Source: Beaufortia kweichowensis
Taxonomy: Eukaryota; Chordata; Actinopteri; Cypriniformes; Gastromyzontidae
DNA length: 64,000 nt
NCBI GenBank assembly: GCA_019155185.1
Contig: CM032797.1
Span: 12,572,881-12,636,880 of the forward strand
Direction: 5' to 3'
Every line of letters begins with the position of its first letter. The stretch's first letter is position 1. The notes under the pieces were generated by a model, which searched no databases, was not told where the DNA came from, and was given only the letters and a program-made list of their open reading frames with translations. The position numbers were made by a program, and so were the translations under genes. Shown here piece after piece: positions 10,955-22,835 of the stretch.

Positions 10955-13515
10955 CAAGGCACAGCTGGCATGTTACACAAACTCTCCACTGTGTGATGCT
11001 TGACTAAACATCTGTCAACAGCACTTTAATGGATTTCCAGCATGTTATTTTCTTCAGGTGCTTATGATGTAAGGTATACTGTCTTATGTACACTTAATTA
11101 AACTGTGGTACTGTATGACTGAATATGCCCAAGGTATAAAATACACAACATGCCTCTTTAAACACCAGTGAATATACTCACACTAAGACTAGAGTAAAAC
11201 AGCATCAAGTTCAAATCTGATTCTCATTATGATTTAATGCCATTTTATCTACTGTATATTTAATTGGATCAAGCTCAGATGTTAAAAAATAGATATATCC
11301 CATCAGTGTGGTATCAGATTATATTCACACAACCCCTGACATTAAAGATTGCATTGCACTGTACAAAGCATTACTCATTGCAATGACAAAGTTACAGCTC
11401 TAGGGGGCAAACACAAGCTATAGTTAGAACATCAGTTCATAAAAGGCTAAATAAATGATCTTATCTCCTCCTCAATATAAGAACAAACACTAAGTACAAA
11501 GTTTTCCACACTGAGTATGAAGTGTCTTTCTTTCATACAATTAAGACAAAGTACATTTTTGTTTGATGGAGTTGGCGTGAAGGTGTTTTAGCAAAACTTA
11601 TTTAGCAAACTTGCTGACCTAAGGCTGGCTTTGTACGTTAAGCCCATAATTTAATTTATAGTTGCTTTTAACAGGTTAATAGGTACAAAGTTTTTAAAAG
11701 TTTTAAAACTCAGCTTTAATTAAAAAGTATTAAGCAACTGTTTTTAGCATTCTGCGTTCCATACACCCACATCCACACGCTATATGCGTACACAGTTGGC
11801 TGTCAACTTATGTTTTTCTTAAGCACATCGTGCAGACATCTATTGCCTGGGAGGGTATAGGAGCAATTGACATGAAATTACTTTTTTTTTTAAATGTAAT
11901 TAACAAGGCTTAATGAAAATCACCTCCTCGCCCTTTACAATGATCCACTCTGAACTATAAATTCACCTTGCCTGACCTTTTCCCTGACATGTTCTTACAA
12001 AACAACACTGCTTGTTAAATGTCATCCACTCAGTGGCATTTACTTGTATAAAACAGGGCTTTGATCCACAAGAGAAGCACCCTTTCTACCTTTCCTAGGC
12101 CGCAAGGCCAAGCTCGGCGACCCTGTGTGCCTGTCACCTGTTGAATATTTTAATTATGGCCAATTAAAACGAACAAAGGGTCGGGTGAACTTAAAACCTA
12201 TTGGCCGAATGACATTCTAATTGCGCAAATTACAACTTTTATTCCTTGATTTCCCTGTTCTCTGTAAAAGCACCAATTTGGAATTCTGTCCAGCTGCTTT
12301 AGATTGGCCAAATCAATGCAGAAGCACGACTGAGAAGAACCGGCGAGGCCTGTCGTGTTCAAGTCTTTCTGTGTCGATGCTGTATGAACTCTGACACAAG
12401 GAGGCCCTCGACAACATGATCTGATGTCAACCTCACTTTACGATTATCTTCGGTTTGAATGGTTCCATCACAGCAACGCACAAACTGAAAAGTTTACATT
12501 TCAAAGACAAATAAATGGATGCCGCTTAATAATAATGGATTGTGGTGCATCAGGTTGACTGCATCATTATTTTGACTCGTGGTAATGCTCTGATGCCATC
12601 TGGTTGCAGAGGTACACATCTGTCTTTACCAGGCATTAGGTTTGGATCCTTTATTATTGAGCTCGTATTCCCAATTATCATAATAGCTAAGATGCACTGG
12701 CTTGTTTGCATGCAGAGACACACTCTGGAATAATGTGGCGGGTGAATGCGAGACCCCTTTTTAATTAAACTGGAGTACCGTGGATGTTTTTTAGGTGAGC
12801 GATAAACCCTCTGTTAATTAAGTTAACAAAAAACAAAGAAGTGTCTTGGCTTTAGAACGAACACACAGGGAGGCTAAACGTGGTTATTTGGGATATAGTT
12901 TTTATATCTGCTTTTGTTAATATATTGGGCTGGGTTAAGAGTCGTGGGTAAATATTTGAAAGTAGGATTTATCTTTAGAAATCGCTCCTTTAAAACTTTG
13001 ATTCTTTTGAGTCTTTGCTTTAGACAATTCTGATACAACTGTGGGGTAATACAGGTAAAACACATGAGAAATAAGAGAAAAATATTGTCAATTGAAGTTG
13101 TGTGAGGTGTGGATGAACAGCAGAGGGTGATGTTGTGCTATTGAGCAAACACATGCACACACATAAAACACCATTCTTTCCAGTGTTTCTCAGTGCAACA
13201 TGATGACAGACAGCTGGATTATTTTTTTGTAAAAACGTATTGGATTTCTTAAGTAAAAAAAATACAAAAGGAGAGAAAAAAAAACATCTTTTAAACATAT
13301 TAAAGATAAACGGAGAATGTTTAGATGTCACAGTATCTTATTTTTGGCCCCTCCTTCTCTTTCTATGCCAATTTCTCTCATTGTCTTTCTACTGTTGTGA
13401 TTTACAGCTAACCTTCTGAAATCTTGATTCATTTCTTAAATCTCTCTATCTAGACCTGGAGACAAATGACCAGATTTTATTTATTTACTGCAATTTTAAT
13501 TTCTGGAGCTGCCTG
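10955..13515. other. Intergenic DNA after RWDD3 with a candidate regulatory island
   Basis: No exon is recognisable. From about 12050 to 12480 the sequence is less AT-rich and less repetitive than its surroundings. It holds a perfect TTGCGCAA palindrome (12221-12228, C/EBP-type) and CCAAT/ATTGG cores nearby. This is the texture of a conserved non-coding element, but conservation cannot be tested here. Confidence 0.35.
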
Positions 13516-13520
13516 GGACT

Positions 13521-13730
13521 CAAAAATGAAAATTCTTTAATGTTTTACTCATATCTTTCCAAACCTGTATGACTTTCTTCTGCATAATATTTTGAACAAC
13601 ACCTGCAAAAACTTCCATCGTATAGACTCAAAATCAGTGAGACATTTCTGAAAATATTTTCTTTTTCTTTCAGTAGAAAAAGTCATATACAGGTTTTGAA
13701 TGACATGGGGGTAATTGAATTTATTTTTGG
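13521..13730. mobile_element. Fold-back MITE-like element
   Basis: The left arm runs CAAAAATGAAAATTC and later AAACCTGTATGACTTT. The right arm contains AAGTCATATACAGGTTTT and ends AATTTATTTTTGGGG, the inverse of the left arm. The arms also share the motif common to many short inverted-repeat elements in cyprinid genomes. No coding sequence is present; a non-autonomous DNA element is likely. Confidence 0.55.
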
Positions 13731-16700
13731 GGTCAACAGGTAACCTGTACCATTTTAGAGCTTAAAAAATTAAGTCACCACCAGTTCCTCAGATAAACCT
13801 GATCTTAAGTAGGCAGACTTTAATTTTGGCATAAGGTCTATATTGAAGCTTGTTCACCTAGGATCACCAAGGATCCCTAGACAAGACGGGTCTGTCTGAT
13901 TATCACTTAAAGCAGCCAAAAGCTATTTTTGTTTTACTGCCACTAACCTGGCAAACTTCCAGTGACCTTCTGAAAAGCACTACAATACATCAGTCTGGTA
14001 TTTTGTTAACACAACTTTAGTTTCTTTCTAACTGCACATTTTCAGATAGTGATTTCCAGGCCTGAGAGGATATTCCTCAGAATTTCCTGCTTCTAACACT
14101 GATGAGAATCTGGATGCTCTGCTGGACAGTGCAGATGGTCAGATCTGCTGCCTGTGGCTCTCTACACATCACATATGCTGGGTGAAAATTGCCATTACTG
14201 TGGAGGTCAAAGCCAGAAAGATCTGCTGAGGAAGCCCAGGTCATAAAGTCAGTTACAGTGCATGTGGGACTGAGAACATTTTATCTCCGCTACATACGGT
14301 GGGGCTTCCACTCGTACACATGAAGACTTTTTTATGCTTTATATTTAGTGACTACTATTCCTGTATGCGTATATCTCAGGAGAGGTTTCCGTTTATTTCT
14401 GTGAGGGCCTAAATGTGCTGCGACAGCAGCTTGCTGCGCTTAAGAGGTTTGTGGTTGGTGCACTCAAGAGCACGGTAACAACGGCGTGCTTTTCCTACTC
14501 ACGAATGCCGATAACTGAACGCGACCTTCTCTTCACATCTGATGAGATCCGTCGTTGTGGATCCAAACATCATTCCAAACAAAGCGCAGAAGAGCTTTTT
14601 TCTCCACCGCCCCTCTTGGGTCAGCATACACGTCTCACAATAACACATCATTAAATCAGACAGGAAAAATGAGCCTTGGTTTACCAGTGCAGCATTCTCT
14701 AAACTGCTGTTTGCTAGATCTGCATGGTGTGCGGGGGATGGTGTGAACATTTTCCTTCTGCCAAGTGCAAATAGGCAGTTTTGTCCGATATATTTGCCGT
14801 TGGCAGGGTGTAAACAAAAAGCCGGTCAGCGCTCCACAAGTTGTTAGGGGTGATGCCGGAAGTTTGTAGTTTTGTAAAATGTCATTCTCGGGCTTGGAAA
14901 CAATTGGGGGGAAATTATGCTGGCAGCGGCTGACTCATCGTGCTGGAAAACAAGTGAGAAAACATATTTGCCGATGCCCTTGAAGATGACGATGTGAGCT
15001 GCCTAATTGCTGGGAAGAGGATAATTGAGCCACCTGCCAGCTTAATGGCACATTTTCACATGTGTCACCTCCTCGCTTTGAGATGCTCAGATACGCACAA
15101 ATTTGTCAGCATGCTGAAATTGCATAGCAGACAGAACTTAAATAACCGCATATTGTGATCAGAAACAATTACTTTTCGTTTTTGTGCCAGTGTCATTGTC
15201 GGAATGTAGCAACTTTGATTTCTATCTGTCTGACAGAGACACGTCTGTGTACACACCACCAAACTGGGATAGGCCCTGCCCTATCCATGAAAACTTCTTA
15301 AATAATCACTGCTTCATTATTATTATTATTATTATCATATAAACAGAATTTGTCAATTTATTATTTGCATTTTATTATTATTATTTTAATAAACATAATA
15401 TTTCACTCAACTCATTAGGGCACATCCAACACAGGTCTTTAAATCAGGTTTCTAGAATCGTGGATGTTGGTCTATTTTTTTATTTGTCACATAATAGATA
15501 GCTAAATAGCAAAAATAAGGTGTATTTTTGTAAAGCAAATGAAAAATCTTGCCAATATCTCTGCTGTTAGAATTGCTTTATTTCTTATGATAACCTAATA
15601 ATACCATGAAACACCATGCAAATGCACTTCATGGTAAGCGTTCTCAACTGTAGTTCATCAGTTTAAAACCTAAACCTTTAGGGAAAACAAACTGTTGACT
15701 TTTTGAATAAGAGCACCTTGCCTGTAGAGACATATAATATATGAAATGCAAATACCACACGAAGATGACTCACTGAAAGTAAATTTCACAGGTGGCAAAT
15801 TTTTTAAAACACCCATATTTTCTACCAGAACCTCACATGAAATATTCCTCTAAAACTTTTCTCACAGCAATGGCTTCAGGGCTTTTATTTGCTGGGGTTT
15901 ATGGACGCGTTTCCCATAATTTCATTATGGAATATCACTGCAATTACAGCAACAATGCAATTACCGAGATACCTGGCAGCTGTTTATTATTGCTGGCCCT
16001 TTACGGACAGGCCCAAAATGCAACGCGCTGAATGACAGCGACACAAATGCTGTACAAACAATGCAAATGTGCTGTTCTCATTACTCATAATGAGTTGGAC
16101 CCCATGACCTCGGCATCATTTGAATATTGAACATCCCACAACAGACTGCAGTGTCCATTACTGCCTAAGTCTCTGGCTCATACTGTAGGTGACGGAGCAC
16201 ATGTAGATTTGAATAACAGATGATCTAAGTGAGGAACAGATGATGCTCTTTCACTTTGTCGTGTGCTCAGGAGTTTTTTGGCCGTCTGGGAGAGACAAGT
16301 TTGAATGTGAAAACAGGTAGCACAGACGTCTGGAGGCGTTAACCACATGTTTGACTAAAGCGCTGATGCATACCTAAATTTTAATCATCATTTACAAACA
16401 GCCCCCTAGATTTATTTCCATCTATAAAAAAGAGGAAGCGGAGTGATTGACTGCGTTATTCAAGGACAGTATAAACAAGGTAAATTATGTTAGCGATTAT
16501 CTCATATAAGACTTTTTGTTCACATTATGTGGTACCGTTTGATTGTTGTACAGTTTTGAATTTCCTTCCAAAATTTTTTAGACCAAGTACAGATACCAAC
16601 AGAGTGATGAAAGGATTATGTGAAAATGAAATATATTTACTGCAAGATTTACTGTTTGGATACATTTTCAATTTAAAGGTATAGTTCACTCAAAAATCAA

Positions 16701-16820
16701 AATTATATCATCATGTACATTCTTAAAAATAAAGATGCTACACTCACCTTCATGTCTTTAAAAATCTGTTTGGCTGACGTACAGTCTAAAATAAGGATGA
16801 CTTGCTGAGATTACAATCCT
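13731..16820. other. Intergenic DNA, no gene; possible regulatory patches
   Basis: No exon recognised. At 14760-15060 and 15830-16330 the sequence is of higher complexity. The first holds an exact AP-1 type TGACTCA at 14931-14937. A short TTA/ATT run lies near 15315-15380. A fragment of the same fold-back family arm (TATAGTTCACTCAAAAATC) occurs at 16680-16700. Confidence 0.35.
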
Positions 16821-16835
16821 ACTGTATTATTATTG

Positions 16836-16910
16836 TGCCTGTGAGTAAGGCACTTAACCTCGGCTTTCTCTAAAGGGACTGTCCCTGCAATCAGTGTACT
16901 GCAACTTACT
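16836..16910 (+). repeat. SINE-like fragment
   Basis: Contains GAGTAAGGCACTTAACCTC, then GGGACTGTCCCTGCAATCAG and GTGTACTGCAACTTAC. These are in the order found in the body of a tRNA-derived SINE common in teleosts. The usual tail is missing, so this is a truncated copy. Confidence 0.45.
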
Positions 16911-17899
16911 TCACATGAAAGCATCAAATAAATGGCAACTAAGTATTTTGCTCTGACCAGACTATAACTGTAAACAGCCCTGCTCTCTGACATTTCTTTG
17001 AAAGGTAATATTTCCCAATACAAGGTTTCTCTCAACAGCATCAATTTGTGGTCAGTTGAGTCGACTTTGTTGAAAGGATGTTTTCTGGATACCTTGAGAA
17101 AGCTCAGATGTAAGATAGTATTTGGCCTACTGTAACACAACTTGGCCTTGTTTTAGACACAGAAACACGTGGAAATAGTTAAGATGTCTTTTAAAATCAT
17201 ATCTTTTATAATCATTTACATACATAATAATATGTAAATGATAAACATCTTATAATCACATTCAAATAAAAACAATAACATTTCCACACAACAAATAGGT
17301 AAATAAACAACAAATTTTTATGATGAAGGCTTATACCTTGCTGGTGAAGTACACTAAAATCAGTTTACAGCATCCACATGCAGATGGTTAGTAGTTTTTT
17401 AAGATTTGACTATTTTAGTATAATGTATGTCTTAAAAATACATTGTATAATAGAAAATGTGGTATTATTGCAAGGTACATTAACATTCATAAGAAAAATG
17501 TAGTTAGATGTCTGTAAGACTTTCATCTGTTACACTAAAAGTAGTATTAACAAAGTGTGAAATCCTAACCCTAAATTTGTTCTCTGATATGTGACTAACT
17601 AAGCTATAAGATTTCAAAAGTAGTAGGTAGTCAGGTAGATAAGCGGGCAGATGAATTATAAAAGAGTATTAGAGTAGTGTTATCTACGACCTAAGGTGAG
17701 CTTAACCTTAAAACTGCTTGACATATAAGATATACTTGTCTCATCGTTTATTAGGCAGTGACCAGTACACCTCCGCAATGGCAATCCAGGCTATATGAGT
17801 GTGAGACACTGATCAGGCCAGCAGCATTGTGGGTAATGAAATCTGTGGCATGAGAGTTAATTAGCCGAGCTGACCCTTAAATCATGTCATCACAGTCAC

Positions 17900-17904
<5 letters not shown>

Positions 17905-17934
<30 letters not shown>
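17905..17934. repeat. (AG)n microsatellite, 15 units
   Basis: An uninterrupted AG dinucleotide run of about 30 bases, within otherwise unique intergenic DNA. Confidence 0.9.
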
Positions 17935-17935
<1 letters not shown>

Positions 17936-20880
17936 AGTGATTTATAACTAAAATAACAGCTGTATGTGGCTGTATGTGTTTGTTGGAGAAATGCTACCTT
18001 GTCATATACAACCAGAATCAGCTAAACATCTGCTTTATTTCGACAGAATTGACCACAGCGCATGCGCACACTGCAGAGTTTAAGACATTCAACACATTCA
18101 TGTCAGTTTCTCCATATTTTATGATATAATAGCTCGTGTGATATAATAGCCATTGTTTATGGTTGTGTGACGAGCCGCGTCTGTCTCCTTACGGAGGTCT
18201 GAAACAATGAATCAAATACGCCGTCTCCTTGGGGTACACACACATCTTTTATTCGATCATTCTTCCCCCCTGCCTCTTTGTCTTACGTGTGCTTTACAGT
18301 CAAAGTGAGACCCGCCGTAATTATTTCAGTCCATCACGGGCCTGTGATAGCTGATCTTTTTTATAGGCTTAATATAATTTACAGGCTTTAAAGCACACCC
18401 ACAGGTGGCATATGTTAGATCTTGACTGTTGCAATCAAGCAGCGTGACATGTTGTGATTTAACAAGCTGTGGGAGGCTTGCGGGGCAAAGAGACCGATAT
18501 GGAGAAAGAAATAAAAATTGATGTGAAAAATAGCGAGAAGCGGGCGCTGTCAGTCGCCCCTGTGACGAGCCGCTTGTCGTGCAGAACGTCGTTGCTGTCT
18601 TTGTGCTCTGGCACACGCAAGAATTTTTAAAAAGTATAATTTCATCTTAATTTTGTGTGCCGTAATGTTGTCATAGTAAACATTGGTGTGTTTTATTAGT
18701 CAGTGCTTCTGAATCGGGGAGACTGGGGTTATTTGACACACTCTATCCCAGAGAGTATTTCTCAGGGTGGGGCTGTTTTGGAAAGTTTATTTCGGTCTAG
18801 ACGCATACCTTGAAGTCTTGAATACAAAAAAGATTGTCCACCTTTTACAGGCCGGGAAAAGATATGCTTCATTGAACACTATAGTGAGGCATATTTTCAC
18901 ACTATGGGGTTTCACACCTGCTGTTTATTGACAATGATTTGATAAGTACAAAATACGATATTTTAAAAAAGCCACATGTATTAAAAATGCATCATATATA
19001 TAAATGGCTTTCCAGCTACACTATCACAAAACAATTCACCAAACAACAAAATTGCAAAGAGTTGTATAATGTATAAAACATTCCCTTTTTATTTAGAAAA
19101 AACACTGTTTAACTTTTTCTATTCCTTCAACATTTTTGTACTCTTAAAAAATACCTTGGCCATGTATACTGTGCACATTTTGCTCTTTTGGTGTTTAATT
19201 GCTTCTTTTGTTTGTCTAACTAGTAAGTTGCTTTGGATAAAAGCGTCTGCTAAATGATTAAATGTAAATGCATCGAAGACTCCAAATGAAAAACAAACTC
19301 ACGGGTATGCAAGACAGAGACCATTAATTAGACAACCTCTAATTTGAAGTATTTTTGTCCATATAATAGAGAAAGAGAAGGTCAATGTCACCTGGTGTCT
19401 TCACAGTGAGCTGTTTGACATCGTGCACAGCTTTACTGAACTGCCTTGGTCTGATGATGACACAGTGAGCAATAGAAGCCATAGACTGCAGAGAATGAAA
19501 GCATGTGTATGCCCAGGTGTCAGCCATGGTAAAGAGACCTTGAGCTCTTTGAGCCATCTAACTCTAAACTGTCGCACTTGGTGTGCGCTCTCTCTTGTCA
19601 GTCCAGACAAACATATTGATTGAGAGTGGTGTGTTTGGGAGAGAAAGATCATTAGATAAGGCTTTCAGGAAAGCGGTTGAAGAAGAAAGAAAGTTGGAGA
19701 GCTCTTTTTTTTCAGACCAGTTTAGTCTCTTTGTAAACTTGCTACTAGCGATAGCGTCGATACGAGTGACTAGACTGTGGAAATGTAGTACCATTGAGAG
19801 TCATGTGGTCAATCAAATCGGATCAATGCAGAAAGGGGTCACGGAAAACTTTGCTTTTATATTCCCAATTTTTCAGCCAAAATGCTAATGACAACTTGTT
19901 TAAAACAGCAGCGCTCTTGTCGTAACCATTTTTTTATTTGTTCATCTCACTTGCAGAAAGGCTTCATTTGATTGGCATTCGCATTCAGCCTGCAGAGCTG
20001 TTAGACATACGCAGGGATCCGTTCTGAATGAGAGAGACAACTAGAAATCTGTCTGCTTGAAAAAACAAATTGAAAGGAGAAAAAATATTCTCTGCTTTCT
20101 GTGAAGCTCCAAACTAGAGCTGGCATTGTATGAGATGGGAGAGAGAGCATTGCCATTTGATTGGCCATGACACCAAAACACACCAGCCACATTCTCTAGG
20201 GTTCAGACCAAGGCCATTAGGTCTTGAACTCTTTTTGCTCTAGTTGTTTATTCCACACGTTCATTGCCTAGAAACACTGCAATAAAAGGCTGTGCTGCAG
20301 GATATACACTGCATATTTAACACCAACAATGCTGAAATTTTTTGCCAGTTTAATGGCAAAAAAAAGAAAAGAGGAAAAAATCAATTATTCATTTTATGAT
20401 TTGCGCTCTCTTCATCATTCTAGACTGGACGAGCTAATAATTCAGGATTTGACTTAGCCTGCAAATCACATTTTCATGGATTGTCAAAGTGGATTTAGGG
20501 GAGCGCCACACTCGCAGTCTCTGTGAATTCTAAATAGGTTCTTTCTAGACCAACACGAAAATCCTACAAGGAAGTGGGGATATGTTTATCTTCTTACATA
20601 ATTCTGTAGACAAGAGAGGCATGATCCCACACATAATGCACTAATCCTCACATGCCGTGTGAATATAAAACCATTCACACTTTAACGTGTGTGTGGTGTT
20701 TGGATCTGTGGTACCCGTTTTTCAATGTTTACTGAAAGAAAACCTTTTTTTAACATTGGACATTTATAATTAATTACGATTAACATGTTTTTTCCCATCC
20801 ATGTCAGGTAGATTTTTTTATTCATAGCACCTTTTAAAATAAATGTGATTTAACTAAGGTAAATGGCAAATATTAACCAT
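17935..20880. other. Intergenic DNA with a duplicated 13-base motif and a SINE tail
   Basis: No exon recognised. The sequence TGTGACGAGCCGC occurs at 18166-18178 and again at 18561-18573 in the same direction, 395 bases apart. It may mark the ends of an old insertion. At 19221-19269 there is a SINE/LINE 3' tail (TTGCTTTGGATAAAAGCGTC and downstream). Confidence 0.4.
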
Positions 20881-20881
20881 A

Positions 20882-21108
20882 TGTGACCCTGTCTGTGAAA
20901 ACCAGGCTAAAGTCAAAAATTCTAATTCTGAGATAATGAGCACTAAAGTTTGATTTCACCCATTAATTTTACTATGATTCAGATATTTACATAATCTTAC
21001 TCTGTCAATTTTCAAGATATCAAGGTTATATATTATGATTTTATGTTGAAGACAGTAAATTACAAAAAAATGAAAACCTTTATCTGGGTTTTCACCGGCA
21101 GGATCACA
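20882..21108. mobile_element. MITE-like element, copy 1
   Basis: Starts TGTGACCCTGTCTGTGAAAA and ends GGGTTTTCACCGGCAGGATCACA, an imperfect terminal inverted repeat of about 22 bases. It is flanked on both sides by TA, consistent with a TA target duplication. The length is about 227 bases and it has no coding capacity. A second, diverged copy lies at 49092-49343. Confidence 0.65.
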
Positions 21109-22570
21109 TACTGTATATGCAGAATGTGTTGCATGTAATTGGTATGAAGTAAAAAAATTCTTTATGGCTGTATTGATTTAAAAACCAAATAATGCAGAAT
21201 AATGTGTTACACTGGCTGTGTAACGAAAACATGAAGACCATACAAAGGTTAATGTTGTTCACGTTCTGTGTGTTTCTTTACGAAAGTTCTAAAAAACGTA
21301 AAAAATGATTTGTAAACATTGACACTGAAATGTAAACATTGAAGTCTATTATACATATTATACATACGATGAGACGAAGATGAACATCCTTGTGCGGGAT
21401 TGAGAAGATCAGTTACACATCTTTTATTTGACCCCCCCACCTCAGCACCTCTCTGCGAAAAGCTCTTTTTCCCCGTGATGGAGAGTGTGTATCACACCAT
21501 TGCACTCCATGGACTTCCTCTCCTGCCAGTTTCACATTCACAGCTCCTGAGGAGCCCATCAACCTCTTGCTGAGACTTAAGACCCCTTAGCTAGTGTGAC
21601 TTCACTTTGATCTGAGGCAAAACCCGACTTACAGGAGCTATTCGGTTTCACCGTGCCCTCATCCCAAAAGATTTATATTTGTCATGAGGATCATACGATT
21701 CAACCTGCGTGTTGTTATTTTTATCTGCAACACACAAAAATGTCACATCTTTTCCACACACAGGCTTTCAAGCGCTATGTAAAAGATCTCATTTTAATTT
21801 TTGTGTTCCACATATACAACAATAGCAATTGGCCCTGTTTTTCCAGTGATCTACAATCTGTAAAATATTCCTTCCATGTCTAAGGCTAGACAGTTACGGT
21901 TGTAAAGTTTAAAGGGAAGTTAGGGGAATAAAGCTAAGAAAAGAAAGTGAAGACCAGAGTCTAATATTGCCGAATCCACCTAGCACAGAACCATCTGCCT
22001 CCCTGGACTCGCCTGTCAAAGCCATCACACAGCAGTGTGCATGTACTACCTGCTCTGTAACGCGCTGTGGCGTTTCTAAGCCGGCTGATGCGTTTTGCAC
22101 AGTGCATCTGAGAGGTAATAATGACATTAAAGTCATCGGGGAGCCGATCTATTTCAGCAGGCAGGGCAGCCTCCACTGTCATCTCCTATTTTCTGCCCAA
22201 TTGACGGCAGAATCTCCAGGACTGGTTTCTATTTCGGGACGCTGTCACTGCTGTCTGCGGGAGACAGTTATGACCTAAACCGAAGCAACTGCGACTGTGA
22301 CTGACTCCAGACCAGCACGAGGGAGCTGATCTGAGGATCAACAGGACAATGAGCTCTCTAAAAGACAGAATGAAGATGAGTTCTATTCTCCCACAGACGC
22401 TGAATACTGATATAAACCATTTATCTGCCTGAGGCGCTTTTCCTCTATGTTTTCGGCTGGATGTGGGGATAAAAAAATTAAGCAGAAAAATAAGCCACAG
22501 ATGAATGACACGACTGAAGGAGTTATAATTTATTGGATTATTGTACATAAACACGCTATATTATTCTTAT
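21109..22570. other. Intergenic DNA, no gene seen
   Basis: No recognisable exon or RNA gene. The open frames at 21909-22554 overlap on both strands and resemble no family I know. The stretch 21950-22440 is of higher GC and complexity than its flanks and might be a conserved non-coding element. Confidence 0.3.
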
Positions 22571-22835
22571 TTAAAAGGATAGTTTAAATACATTTTTTTA
22601 TATGAAAATGCATTCATAATTTTTTTTACCCTGATGTCATTTTCAATCTGTATATGATCCTTTTTTCTGTGGAACACAAAAGCAGATATTTTGAGATATG
22701 TCTCAGGTTTTTTGTTTATACAATGGAAATAAAAAGGGGAATAATGTTGTTTGGTTATCAACATACTTTAAAATATTTTCTTTTGTGTTTCATAGAAGAA
22801 AATCATACAGGTTTTTATACAGAATAATATTTTTG
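22571..22835. mobile_element. Fold-back MITE-like element
   Basis: The left arm includes CTGTATATGATCC and GGAACACAAAAGCAGATATTTT. The right arm includes AAAATATTTTCTTTTGTGTTTC and GAAAATCATACAGG, its inverse. It belongs to the same broad inverted-repeat group as the element near 13.6 kb. No coding sequence. Confidence 0.55.

Noticed and set aside
21909..22554. Overlapping open frames of up to 122 codons on both strands
   Set aside because: No family resemblance, no splice context and mutual overlap. Kept only as a possible non-coding island.
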